Source of the DNA: Cichorium intybus
Lineage: Eukaryota; Streptophyta; Magnoliopsida; Asterales; Asteraceae
DNA: 64,000 bases
Assembly (NCBI GenBank): GCA_023525715.1
Contig: CM042011.1
Location: 60,871,354 to 60,935,353 of the forward strand
Direction: 5' to 3'
Shown here: positions 25,589-38,801 of the stretch, piece after piece
Layout of the letters: each line of letters begins with the position of its first letter
How positions within the stretch are numbered: position 1 is the stretch's first letter
Notes under the pieces: generated by a model
Seen by the model: only the letters and a program-made list of their open reading frames with translations
Databases searched by the model: none
What the model was told of the DNA's origin: nothing
Made by a program: the position numbers and the translations under genes

Positions 25589-26188
25589 AAATATGTTCGT
25601 TAGAGTGAAAATTGAACCTTTAACGATCATGGGTGGAAAACGAAACATTGGATAAAGCCAAGGTCATTGCCCTAATTTAGCACACGTCTTCACATAAATT
25701 TATCATTCATCCATTTTCAATTGCAGCAGCATTTGTTCATACTTCGTATTTACTTGATTTCACCGAAATAGCAGCATGAGATTGTAAGCATCAGTAGCTT
25801 CCCTCTGTCTTGTTTCGTTCCTAGTATGATACATTAATTGGAACGATCTTCTATGGGCATGGGAGATGGCACACAACATGCTTTATGATATGTCACACCA
25901 TGTGCTTTTAATGATCTAATTTCCAGTTTGTTGATGTTGCTACAATAACTTTCTCGGTTTTCCTTTTTCATACTTTGGATTTAAATTTTCTGACTTATTG
26001 TTGTTATCTCAGTCATAATGATGCATTAATTGGACGGAAGATCGCACACAATGTGTTTGACAATATGTCACAGTGAATTAAATAAGCAGAGTTAAAGCAC
26101 ATTATAAATATTAAGATCGCATGTTGATGAGTTTCAATCCAAATTCAATACTTTTGTTAACTTTCATGTTCATTTTGTCAATACTTTT

Positions 26189-26335
26189 TTCTGATGTATC
26201 TAGCATTCAAACAAAAGCTGGAACCTTTCCTCAAGATGAAGGCAATTCTTTTGTTCTATCATATACAACAAAAGAATAGCCTTCATCTTGAAGAAGTGTT
26301 CCACCTTCTGTTTGAATACCAGATACTTCAGAGAA
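26189..26335 (+). ncRNA. Long foldback, MIRNA-precursor-like (copy B)
   Basis: Arms 26189-26255 and 26267-26335 with the same 11-nt loop as copy A. Two positions unpaired in copy A, in the ATTCAAACA and AAGATGAAGGC blocks, are paired here. Conservation of the stem across the duplication supports a structural role, although the whole duplicated unit is conserved, so this is only suggestive. No known miRNA is recognised. Confidence 0.4.
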
Positions 26336-26947
26336 CACAAATGTAGAAATGAGCATGGAAGAATAACTCATTGAGATTGCTTATTATGCATGTCCCTCTT
26401 GAAAAATCTTAAAGAACTGTAAGCTTGATACTTCCCTTTTAGCAAATTCATTTGTGTGTATTTATTCAATATGTGCTAATCTACATGTTTTTATACAATC
26501 TGTATGCAGAAACATCACTGATTTATATGGGAAGGTTTCACAGTTTCCAAATCTAAGTAGCATGACAAACAAGGAAAAATTGTAAGTCATTACAGGATTA
26601 GGAATTCAACTAAAAACTTCTTTAAATTTCAAGACTGGTTCTTTTATCTTCAAAATCTTTCTTGGATATTGCGGGCTACTGAGTAGCTTTAATATAACTG
26701 GGACAATTCCTCATAGTCACTTAGAAGTTGCTGGTTTTCAATCCAACTTCAATACTTTTGTTTACTCTAATGCTCACATTGTCTACACTTTTTGTTTTCT
26801 AAAGTATTAAAATTAAAACACAAGGTGGAACACTTCTTCAAGATGAACAAAAGATTGGGTTCCGATTTCAATGAGGAAGAGGACTTCCATGTCTGAAGTA
26901 GTGAACATGCTCGAGTACAACTACATATCATGGTGAGTTCTGGTCTT

Positions 26948-28901
26948 AATTACAAACCCGTGTGTTACACGGTTGACAATTGAAAAAACTTATATAATAA
27001 AAAAACATTTTATTTTCATACAATTCGAGAAAGAAAAAAGTTGATAGTAAAATGCTATAATCGGGTAGTTTTCCAAAGTAGAATGCATCAATAAGGAAAA
27101 GATTGAAAGTACAATGTTGTAACAAAAAGAAATAAAAATAGGATGTGATAAACTTATAATATACACATGAATTAAACATTTAGCCTCAAAGATTCTGTCC
27201 TGGAGTTGAGGAACGATAAGCAGCAAATAAAGAAATAAATAAAAAACGTAGTTATACCTAAAGAATAAGGCCTGCTTACAATTGTATACATCAAGAATAA
27301 CTCCAATAAATGAATCCTTTTGTAGGTCAAAACCAATTGCTAATTGTGGAGACATGAATAGTGACTGTGCGGGAACTTGTACACACCACCTCCACGTTGT
27401 TGAGTGCAGATAGATATGGTGTGGAGGAAATACAATCAAGATTGTACCATTCACTGGCAGCACAATTACTTCCAATCTCGAATGGGAATGGAATCGTTAT
27501 CAACACTTGTCATCACATCGTGGCTCGGTGTAACACAGAGCTTCTATTAACAGTATCGTTAACAAAATCAAGATGAATAAATATAGAACTTGAAATGGCT
27601 GCATTTTTTAACAATGATCGAAGGAAGAGGAAATAACAATCAACATCTGACATGAAGTCAACGTAAATTTTCCCTTTACTTCTTTCAAAGTCAAGTCGTT
27701 AAGATTTTTTTTTTTTATAATGTGTAGGTTTTAAAATAGTACACCAATCAACCACGAAAAATTAAATGCTCTTTTACTTTAAATAAGGTCAATATAATAA
27801 TTTTCTCTTGGTTATAAAAACTTCCAGTAGTAAGAAATCTTATATTTACATGATGCGTCGTAGAGTTGGTGATTTTGTGTATTTTTATAAGAAAACCTAC
27901 TTTAATAAGTAGGAAATCATTACCAATGACAGGCCAGATGTTGGGCAACCTGGACCTGCAAAAGTCAAGTTTTCCTTGATAGAACAACCTAAATCGTGAT
28001 AAAATAAGTTTTAAATAACACTTTACAAGAACACTCTTTCACAATCTTTACTTCAAAGCTTTAATTGAACAATTAAATCTTTACACATAAACGAAGACTC
28101 AAAAATACATCTCTATAGAAACTGTAGTAATGAGTAATTTCATCGAACACTTGGTGTTCTTCTTAATGCCAAGAAAACTTAACAATAGATGATCAAGCAC
28201 ATAAATAATAATGTTGAAATATAGTCCTCATAATTACAGTAAAAGATCAAGATCAGCTAGCAGAGCAAAGATCGAGTTGATTTTCACTGAGACTTTTCAT
28301 CAAACAGTTTATCTACGTACTGATAAACATATAAAATTCTTTTGAATACTACAAGTCACGATCCCAAATTGAAAAATCAACTAATAATGAAACCAAAAAA
28401 TATGAATAATACAAATAATTCAGTGCTCATACCTTGATACGTAGAGAACCAATATGACAGTTGGAAACGATTCCTTTTTCAAGAATGCAGACATCACCTT
28501 ATATAGGAAGAAAAGGACGAAACAGAACACAAAACTTGTGCAAGTGATCAATTATTACCTAAATTAACGCTAACCAATTGAAACCAAATGACAATGATTC
28601 AGGAATTTTGAAATGGAATTCGATATCAGTGACCGTGATTTACTGGACAGCAGTAACGACAAGGGGATTTGTTACTAAGCGGGAGAAGAGAAACGAAAGC
28701 TTAACTAAATTAGACATCTAGAATTAAGGCGAAACGATTCGTGTATTGATTGTTGATTGTTTAATTACAAAACCGATTTAATTGAGTAGTATGGGAGGCA
28801 ATACACTGAGCGGGAAAATAATCTGGAAATGGTATAAGAGATCGTCACGTGGCAGGTGAAGAAGTGGTTTATTAGAAAGTAAAGATAAAGATAAAGATAG
28901 A
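26948..28901 (-). mobile_element. Helitron-1, non-autonomous, minus strand
   Basis: This block interrupts the alignment of copies A and B. Its left end has a hairpin (ACCCGTGTGTTACACGG, near 26956-26973) like the one near Helitron 3' ends. Its right end, on the minus strand, reads TCTATCTTTATC, a plausible Helitron 5' terminus. The 3' CTRR end is not visible, and copy A has about 49 bp of flank missing from B, so the left end was probably deleted. The interior (about 27300-27590) is less AT-rich and might be captured sequence, but I recognise no protein. Confidence 0.6.
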
Positions 28902-30069
28902 CGAGTAAGTTTTCTATCTGACTATCTCCCCATGTAGGTTTCTTTTTCCTCGTATGTGTATCTTTGCATGTGGCTTGGTGTATTTTGGAGCTGGTGTTGA
29001 TGTTTTTAATAAAAGGAAGATGAATGATGAGACTCCTCTAGGTCCTACTTCTTGAGTTCTTTACTTGTGTGAAGATAAAGAAAGAAAAAGTTGTGTTCAA
29101 TCAGGAAAGAAAGGGAGGAGAGTCGATTTTAAGGGTTGACCGACTACATCCTGACTTTGACCTTTCCCGATATTTTACCCCATCGTCTAGGGCCAATAAT
29201 TGGTTGACTAGTCCGATGTTTACAATACTGGCCGTTGGTAACTTAGTTGCTATGATCCTTGTATAATTCAATTTAGAGGGTAAAATAAGAAAATGATAAC
29301 ACGTCGTGATGAAACGTATACATGTAAACTTGGAATCATAAACAGTGCTCATGCTTAAGCATGTTGATATGCTTATGATGTAATTTTTGATACTGCAACA
29401 AGCTACTATCCATTAACTATAAGACGGATCGGTAAAACTCCTTTTGAAGAATTCAATAATAGAGTTGGAAAGCGCAGTAGTACACAATGGGAAATTACCC
29501 ACATTCTAAATTTGTGAGTAATTACCCACAGACTAAACCTATGGGTATTTTCCCAAAAATTTCCACAATTTTGGAAATCCTAATTTGAAAGACAAGTGTG
29601 AAAGCTATGTGTAATCTATTAAAAAACATGGGAATTACCTATAAATTACCCATAGATTTCAATATTTTATGGGTAATCCGTGGATAAGCATGTTAGGGCA
29701 TTTCCACGGATTTCAAAATGTGTGGTCCACAATTATCCCCCAATTATCCCCCACTTGATGGGCCGACAGGTTTGGTATAGGCCATCCTTATGGTGCCGTT
29801 TACCATTCTAATATTTGTTGGTAAAACTAATAAAATCGTAATTTCTAAGAAAATAATATTCCATGGGAAAAACTTTTTAAGATTTCATATGACTTGTTTA
29901 TTGGGCTAAATGTGCAAAATAGCATTCTACTTTCATTTATATGTACTATATATTATATCATACATTCATTTATGTTACTTACAACATTGTAATAGGAAGA
30001 AAAGAAAGTACAATACTATAGTGAACAAATAAATGAAAGTATTGATATGTTTGTTATACTAGTGGTGAG

Positions 30070-30088
30070 ACCCGTGTATTACACGGGT
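30070..30088 (-). terminator. Helitron-2 3' terminal hairpin
   Basis: ACCCGTGTATTACACGGGT is a perfect 9-bp stem with a 1-nt loop, placed just inside the CTAG end, where Helitrons carry their replication-termination hairpin. Confidence 0.9.
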
Positions 30089-30292
30089 TGATTGAAAGAA
30101 AATGTTAAATAGAAATATTTAAGCACTAATAAATTTATATAACAAATTGTTGAAATATATAATGAAATTTTTGGATAATATGTTATTAAATTAAACACCA
30201 CAACATAATTGTTGATAAAGTTTGAACAATTATAACAAATTACAAGTTTTGAAAGACTTCTTTGAGTACAACATTGTTGTTCTATTAGTAAT

Positions 30293-30474
30293 GGGCTGTT
30301 TGGATGTGCTTATAAAATCAGCTTATTGACTTATTGACTTTTTTGGAAAAGTCATAAGTCATAAGTACATCCAAAAGCCAATAAGCCAATAAGCTGCTTA
30401 TTTGCCTTTGCTTATGGCTTATCCAAAAAACCAATAAGTCAATAAGCTGATTTTATAAGCACATCCAAACAGCC
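30293..30474. mobile_element. 182-bp MITE inside the Helitron helicase remnant
   Basis: Near-perfect inverted repeats open GGCTGTTTGGATGTGC and pair over more than 40 bp. The interior repeats AATAAGTCAATAAGC-type words. It interrupts the helicase C-terminus: coding-like sequence resumes on its other side and ends in a FQNL-like tail and stop. The target duplication is not clear, so the superfamily is unassigned. Confidence 0.85.
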
Positions 30475-30660
30475 ACTAAGTTTACCGTCGTTGTCTAAAA
30501 TTAACATTTTTAATTCATCTCTACTTTTAACTATGGACAATGCAACATACAATTGGCCATGTGTGAAGACTGACTGTCTCAAAAACAAACCCACCTTTGA
30601 TAATGATTTCCCTTGACTCTTATTTATTGTCATTGCAAAACATACAGTCAATATAAACAA
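30475..30660 (-). pseudogene. Helitron helicase C-terminal fragment
   Basis: The minus-strand frame reads VCFAMTINKSQGKSLSKVGL, then QLYVALSIVKSRDELKMLI, which match the last conserved motifs of the PIF1-family helicase of Helitron RepHel proteins. Only about 60 residues remain: no Rep nuclease or Walker motifs are present, and the MITE at 30293-30474 replaces the C-terminus. A relic, not a working protein. Confidence 0.93.
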
Positions 30661-31760
30661 AAGTACATCATTAATTTCAGCTACTTTTGCTCAAGCTATA
30701 AGGTGCTCAGAATAATAAAATATGAAGTGCAATGCCATTATTAGGTGGCTTGCTTATAGTATAATGTCTTATATGAAAAAAAACTAATAATGCAATGCTA
30801 TAATAATATGGAATAAAAGTGGTATGCTATAATACAAAAAATGAAAGTACATCAAGTTAAATTTCGTTAGATAATTAATTTTTTTTTTGTAAAATTTGAT
30901 TTGATTATCATTTGGGCGTGACTTTTGTTTTTACATAGAACCTATGTTCTTGATCTTGTCTAGTTTTTCTTTATTCATTTTCCTTTTTATTTCTTTGTGA
31001 CACAGAAAACCAACAACATGTTTTTGGCAATGTTTACTTTGAATTATTCTACACTCACATGACTTTTCCTTTAAATCCTCATAGCTACGTCTTGCTACAA
31101 ATAGTCTCTCCTTTTGTAAATTGATCCAATTGATGATAGACATTGATAAAGTGAAAGATTTTCCATCATTAATTGCCTATCTTTAATTGCGTCATTATCA
31201 TTGGGTAAATGTCTTCCTTGATTGTAAATGTTAGCTTTTCATTAATTGCCTAATTATCATCTATGCTAGTTTAACAATAATCATAATTAATTTCACTTTA
31301 CTAATTCCTTTTTTACTTTAAACAAACCTATTTTACCGATTACTCTAATCAATTTTGCATTCCCCTATATGAAAGTAGATCTGTCATATACTTTGCTAAT
31401 AACCGAAACCCCTTTATACTTTTTTTATTTATGACATGCATGAGAAAAGCATTAAGACACTTTGCTAACAAAATTGAGTCCCCTTTACACTTTTTTATTA
31501 ATGACATGCATAAGAACATAATTAAGTAATAGAAATATTCAAAAGTAGAATGCTATAATACACAAATAAATTGAAGTACATTGCTATATCTTGCAATTAG
31601 TGCTTAAAAATCTCGATATACCATTGGGAAAATACAAAAATACCTAACATATATTCACAATTGCAATTTGATTTTTGAAATCGTAAGATGAAATTTGGGG
31701 TTAAACATTTAATTGACAGTTTCATATTAATAAAAGCGTAATTAGGGGAGATACAATTGT
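30661..31760. other. Helitron-2 interior without recognised coding
   Basis: AT-rich. A 70-residue Lys-rich minus-strand frame at 30931-31143 with several Cys and His has no family I recognise; it may be captured or chance. Confidence 0.45.
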
Positions 31761-33584
31761 AACGGCCAATTGTAACCCATCATTAAGGAGTAGTAATGGA
31801 CAAAGTATTTTATTTTTTTAAGAAATTCAAAATCATGAGAAAATGACATGTGGCCAAATGAATGTGGTGGTGACATGTGGCTTTGAGTTATTTATTTATT
31901 AGGATAGGATTTAACTTTTCTGTTATAGTCACAGAAAAATATAGTTTTTTGGTATTGATTACAGAAAAGTATATATAGTTTTATATTTTTTGTATTGGAT
32001 ACATAAAAATCTTGATATTTTGTAAATTTTTATTACATAATATGTCAAATAACCCACATATTACTCAATAAAAATTCTGCAGGAAATCATATATGTCAGC
32101 CATCCATTGGTAACACATCCTTGGGTAATCGATAGCAAACTTACCCAAGGGTAATATGCTGGAAAACTTCGGTGCTAATACGGAGCAAAAAATTTTCCAT
32201 TGGTAATTCGTTTCAAAAATATATATGGGAAATCCGTGGGAAGAGATTCCCACACACATTTTACACACAAATCTGTGTCTCGGAAATTCATGGATAAAAC
32301 AAAGGTGCCATGGATTACCAATAGCCATAGCCAAATAGGTTTTATTTTTGTAGAGGCGTGTAAATTGCGAGATGGGTTTAGCTTAAAATAGGGAGTGTTT
32401 CCAACTGTAAGACTGTAAAAGGCCTCCCATAGACCGGTCACTATTTTTTAATGCAAAAAAGGGAGGAATCAATTTATTCTCTATTGGCTTCTTTATTGAT
32501 TTCGATTCTTCTTTCGGTTCCTTTTTAGTCATATTTATCCAACAAGACTTTTTATCATAGCTCTATTAGGTAGTTGAATTATCTGTTTTTTTAACGATGG
32601 TGTCGCTAAGATCGAAAAATAAAAATAGCAGAAAGTGGTGTAACTTTGTAACAAGCCATACCCATTTTTACTCCTGTAAAGTATAAGCTTTGTAGTATCA
32701 ATATGTTTAAGATTCCAAATGAACGAGACACAAACGAAGCTAAAAAACTAAAGAGATTAAAAAGGAAGATCATAATTCCATGTTCTTCATTTGAGTTAGT
32801 TATTAACCGCCAAATGAAAGGGTGTAATGGTTAGAAGGGTTTTGTCTGTGGAGAAAACACACACACACAAGATCAAATGAGAACTGTTTTTTTCATGAGA
32901 ACCAGAGAACTCTTTTTGATTGGTTGAATCATAAAATGCATCATAGTCATTTAACAAATGTCATTTAATTCTGAATTTTTTAGTTTTAGCAACAACGATA
33001 ACTATCTCATAAAATTAAGGCTACTAAAAATGAAATTTTTGAATTAAAAAAAAGGAAATTTCAAAATATATATAAATAGATTTTCGAAATATTAAAAAAA
33101 ATCAGAATTTTATTTTTTTTTTAAAATGGATTTTCGATTTGATTTTTATAATCGGATTTCTGATATGACAATTCTTAACAGAATGCATATATGCATATTT
33201 ACATTTTTGCATTATATATCCAAAAATGCATATATGCACATTCGGGAATTTTTCATAAAAAACACATAAAAATCCATATTTCATAATGTTCGGATGTCAT
33301 ACAACCATAAAGTATAAAAAGAAATACAATTCACAAAAATATCGGACCACGAAGCATAAGCAAAACCGTTTTATTAAAAAAAACATAAAAATAACATACG
33401 TTCATTTTATACGATATAACCATAAACTAAAAACGAAAGCAATACAACAAAATATCATGATTATCTTCATTTGTTCATCCTTAATTGTCATGTAGTCTTT
33501 GGTTTATCTTCACTCATTCGAATTACTCGGCAAAGTCTTCAAAATTTATAAAAACTTTAATAAAAAAGTATAAAAATGCTTATA

Positions 33585-33587
<3 letters not shown>

Positions 33588-33670
<83 letters not shown>

Positions 33671-34085
33671 AAATGCATATACATATATGCACATATGCAT
33701 TTACATCCACATATGCACATAGATATATGCATATATGCACATACATATATGCACATATGCACTTACATGCACATATGCTCATACATATATTCATATATGC
33801 ATATACATATATGCACATATGCACATAGATATATGCACATATGCACATACATATATATACACATATGCACATACATACATGCACATATGCACTTACATGC
33901 ACATATGCACATACATATATTCATATATGCATATACATATATGCACATATGCACATACATATATGCACATATGCACTTACATGCACATATACACATACAT
34001 ATATTCATATATGCGTATATGCACATATGCACATACATATATGCACATATGTACATATATGCACATACATTTATTTTACATATGT
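33588..34085. repeat. (TA)n followed by a TATGCACATA array
   Basis: About 78 bp of (TA)n and then roughly 420 bp of alternating TATGCACA, TACATATATGCA and CATATGCACTTACATG units. Units are locally palindromic and occur in higher-order blocks. Long open frames rich in His, Ile, Cys and Tyr on both strands come from repeat periodicity and are not genes. Confidence 0.95.
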
Positions 34086-35104
34086 GAGCCTGTTATCCGA
34101 ATCCATTACTCGTTTAGTCGGAAACAACTTTCATTCTGGATGGGGCTTTTTATGTATTTTCTGGGTGATGTTCTCTTATAGACAAATCACACAGATTTTT
34201 TTATGTAAAAACACTACAAAGGCGATGGCCTGAGAAACCGTTTCCATGGCCGACGACAAGAATAAGAAGATAATCAGAATTGCCAAATTAAATAACATAT
34301 AATAATTAAAGAAAAAACAAACAAGAATCAAAATCACCCATCCACTTCCACTGCCAAGAAAACATATAATAATTAAAGAAAAAGCAAAAAATAAAGCTTC
34401 ATACACATTTATTAAATTATGAGATAACATAACTCCACACAAGTATAAATATGGCAAATTGGAAGCACTCATTAGAGCTGCTGAAAGTGACGCCATGATC
34501 GGACCCTTATGCATTCTTTTTTTTTTCTAAAAGCAATTTGAGTTCAATTACAAGAGATAACAAAGATGCTATTCCAATAGCCTGCTAGCAAATTACACAG
34601 TTGCCACAACATGTGTACAACATGTGTACAGACTTCAATAAGAAAAGGAAAAAGGTCGATTTATCCTTAGGAATTGTAAATCTTATGATGAAACATAATA
34701 AGAGGAGGCGTATAGATACAAATTACCATAACTTAGGCTTCTACGATATCAATGACAGAAAGAGAAGCTATATCACTTTGTGTTCTTGCCTTAAATTAGA
34801 AACCCAACAAAACCTGAATCGGTAGAGACAAGGGCAAAAACCATCCAAGGAATCGAGTGGCTTTTGGGGGGAAACATGCACCGTAAATCTCAGCAAAGAT
34901 CTTAGTATATGCGACGATCACCAGTGTTAGGGTTCATTCGATTTGAACATTAACGAAACCAAGAAGACCCAAATAGATGAAGCCCTAACCTGCACTGAAT
35001 ATTAGAGTCGGTGCCAAATTAGCAATCATCCAAATTTAATGAACCAAAAAATTGAATTGAGATACTTCAATACCAGGTAAATCCTTATCCCACCGGAAAA
35101 TTCA

Positions 35105-35230
35105 ATGGCAGAGACGGAGGAACAAACGATTTTAGCAAGTCCGATGGCAGTGGGTGGTGACGAAGAAGATGGTGAGACGGAGGAACAAACGATTGCAGCG
35201 AGTCCGATGGCAGTAGGTGGTGGACTCTTT
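35105..35230. repeat. Tandem 63-bp duplication in a GC-richer, gene-like segment
   Basis: Two adjacent units share GAGACGGAGGAACAAACGAT and TCCGATGGCAGT. Because 63 is divisible by three, frames on both strands stay open through the repeat. The corresponding C copy is at 44521-44650. Read on the minus strand, the region ends in a plausible splice donor near 35075. Probably a captured 5' exon, but I do not recognise the gene. Confidence 0.6.
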
Positions 35231-35260
35231 TGCGAATTTGATGGCAGAGCAGGCAACCGG

Positions 35261-36122
35261 CAACAGAAGACGATAGTCCTTCAATCCGATAGTCCTTCAC
35301 TCTCGGTCTCTCTCACGTCCGCTTCCACCTCCGCCTCCTTCCGCCATCGATAGTCCTTCAATCCGATAGTCCGCCTCACGCTTATAATCTGCCACGTTCG
35401 ACGAATCAGATGCCTCAAAAGGTGAGCAACGTTCTAATCCGTCTCCTCCCCATGAGATCGTTTTCCCCCTTCTCCGATCTACTATAGAAATTGAGAATAA
35501 TTCTAGTTCTCGATCTTACGATTGCGATTTCCAGAAATAGAGTCGGATTGGTGCTGCTGGATGAAACCGGAGGCAGCAGAGCCGTTGTTGGGTGGCGGCA
35601 ATGGGTTGCCGGCTGCTGGATGACCCCAACCTAGTGGATGCGTAGACATGTTTTCTTAAAAAAAGGTAATCTTTCTTTTTGGTATTAAACGCTTTCAGTC
35701 CCAGAAGCTTTGTTGACCCAAACGAAAGTTATGTGGGGTTGGAAACCATTGAAGATGAACGCTTAAAAAAAAGGTTTCCAACTTCAATTTGAACAAACCA
35801 TAAAGCTTTCCATGAAGATTGAAAACTAAATCTAAGTTTTTAGTTTTCGTAACTACTAAAAAGTAGCTATGATTTGACATAAACATGTACAAAATTACAT
35901 CAATCTGCATTTTGAAAATAGTTCGTTTGACTCAAAAAATCAAATGCAGGAACTCGATGAGATATTAGGTTTTCCTTATTCACATTTCGGTTCCAAGGAT
36001 TATCAATTACAAAAAGCTCTAAATGCTAAAGGATCCATAAATATCATAAGTTTATTTCCTTATTCACATTTATGCCACCACTTCCCCTTTATATCTTTCC
36101 ATGTTATGATTCCAAGTTTTTA

Positions 36123-36216
<94 letters not shown>

Positions 36217-37770
36217 TATGCACATATATGTATATGTCCATGTATATATGAGTTATGCATTCGTTGGGTTATGTTGCATGTGGTCACATTTAAGCAATAT
36301 TGTTTTGTTGCTGATTTATCGAATTTACTGTTTCATTTTGTTGAATCGACAGGAATCTGAGTAATTATGGAAGATCTAAGTTGCATTGATTAAGTTGAGT
36401 GAGGAAAAGTCTTTGTTGTTGGGCACTGAACTTTAAAAAGGGCTGGATGCTTCTTAGGTATTCCATTCCTTTGATTGTTTGAGAAAAATTTTGCATTTTT
36501 AATTTTCGTAACAAAAGGTCTGAATCCATTATGGTGATACTTCTTTGAATTATAATTTAAACCAAATTTGCTTTTTAGAATTATAATTTGTGTGTATAAA
36601 TGCACATATATCCATGTTTGTGGATATGCTCGTTAAAATGCAAATACATGTGCATAAAAATATATGTTACATGTGTATATGTGCGTATGTGCATATGTGT
36701 ATGTACATATACGTATTTGCGTACGTGGATATGTGCATATACGTATGTGCGTACTAAATCAAGTTAAACGTACGTGTATATGTTCAGAAATGCATACATG
36801 CATATATATGATAACTTGTGTATATCCATGTTTGTGCATATGTTCCTTTGAATGTGAATTCATGCAGGTGCATGTGTATATGTGCAAAAACGTGTGTGTA
36901 CACATGTGTGCATATGTGATTACATGTGCAAAAACGTGTGTGTACATATGTTTGCATATGTGCACATGTGCATATGTGTATAGGTGTTTATATGCATATA
37001 AATGTGTATGTGGACATATGCATATATGCCTATATATGATAAAATAGATATGCATTTGTTCATATGCGTATATGCATGTATGTATTTTTTTTTAATGAAT
37101 TTGAATATACATGTATATTAATTTTTATTAATATTATTGAAGATTTTGGAGAAGTTATCGAGCAAATTGAAGAAATGAAAAATGAAAATTTGAGGAATGA
37201 AGACATCATGAATTTTCGTTGTATTTTTTATATTTTTTGGTTGTAACGTTCATTATTTTTCATTGTACTTTTTAAATTTTATGTATGTATCGTTAAAAAC
37301 AGTTGTATATATTGTTTATAATAAAAGGCGTTATTCATTTTTTACATTTACATATTAAAAATACGAATACTTATATATGAATTGTGAAAATATGCATATA
37401 TGCATCTGCGAGTATGCATATATGCATCTGCGAGTATACATATATACACATGCAAATACACTAATATGTTTTTCTAATTTCGAAAATTTGTTTTTTTTAA
37501 AAAAAATTCAGAATTTTTATGTTTTTTTTTCAAATTTCAAAAATTCTCATACTAACAAACGAAAATCATAAAGTTTTTTAATTTTGAAATTTGAATTTGA
37601 TTGTGCTTATTTTTAGAAAGTGATATTCCGTTGCCAAAAATAAAAAAAAATCAAAATTAAATTAGATTTATAAAATGACGATCAAGCCCTTTTTGATTTG
37701 GATAAGGATCTAATTGATGACATTGAGTTCTCAAGATCTCATGAATATTTGATTTCTTAAAAGAACCTAA

Positions 37771-37772
<2 letters not shown>
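35261..37772. mobile_element. Right part of a T3-like TIR element
   Basis: The right end (complement of GGTTAGGTTCTTTTAAG, then GAGATCTTGAGAACTC) resembles the T3 right end and abuts a (TA)n tract. Interior 36600-37780 is homologous in order to 57100-58080: a TATGTGCATA array (36600-37080), then the sequence around GAAGAAATGAAAAATG, then the TIR. I cannot find its left TIR; a (TA)n tract at 36126-36211 interrupts it. A CT-rich, exon-like stretch lies near 35280-35640, unrecognised. Confidence 0.6.

Positions 37773-38801
<1,029 letters not shown>

Larger units (their letters stand above)
30059..31909 (-). mobile_element. Helitron-2, minus strand, boundaries fixed by an empty site
   Basis: On the minus strand the element begins TCCTATCC (31909 leftwards) and ends CTAG (30062-30059), the Helitron TC...CTRR signature. 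A 19-nt hairpin lies 7 nt inside the 3' end. It is inserted between A and T. Copy A shows the unoccupied A|T site at 12975/12976. It retains a piece of the rolling-circle helicase (30475-30660) and is further broken by a MITE. The 5' terminal 77 bp also occur at 38801-38872 in copy C. Confidence 0.95.
25589..32792. repeat. Segmental duplication copy B
   Basis: Paralogue of copy A (4535-13937 without the LINE). It preserves the uninterrupted LINE target at 25914-25928. It carries two insertions absent from A: Helitron-1 (about 26948-28901) and Helitron-2 (30059-31909). Its right part from 31833 onward is duplicated again as copy C (38801 onward) at much higher identity. Confidence 0.85.
31833..35260. 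repeat. Recent duplication, B member (pairs with 38801-44690)
   Basis: From TCATGAG at 31833 through the segment near 35260, this sequence matches 38801-44690 almost base for base where not interrupted; substitutions are sparse over the first kilobase. The C member contains insertion T5 (40875-43196). Homology stops just after the 63-bp repeat near 35105-35230. Confidence 0.9.
32871..35260. mobile_element. TIR element T0, B copy (right end replaced)
   Basis: The left end, next to a (CA)n run, is GATCAAATGAGAACTG with further GAGAAC motifs, the same as the T0 left end at 39841. Unlike T0 in copy C there is no matching right TIR; at about 35260 the sequence changes to unrelated DNA. Interior: AT-rich sequence, a (TA)n plus TATGCACA array, then a gene-like segment near 34900-35260. 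Confidence 0.65.

Noticed and set aside
27361..27576. Possible captured gene in Helitron-1
   Set aside because: Somewhat less AT-rich, but neither strand gives a recognisable protein or splice structure.
33588..34085. CRISPR-like array from regular short repeats
   Set aside because: Units are variable microsatellite words without unique spacers, in a plant genome.
33485..34233. Long Tyr/Ile/His/Cys-rich frames, also near 36664-37055, 40460-40938, 43138-43651 and 57031-57523
   Set aside because: They arise from TATGCACA/TATGCATA repeat periodicity and occur on both strands at once.
34601..34825. 75-codon frame conserved at 44020-44241 with an in-frame 3-base difference
   Set aside because: The two copies are a very recent duplication, so conservation of the frame is expected by chance; no domain recognised.
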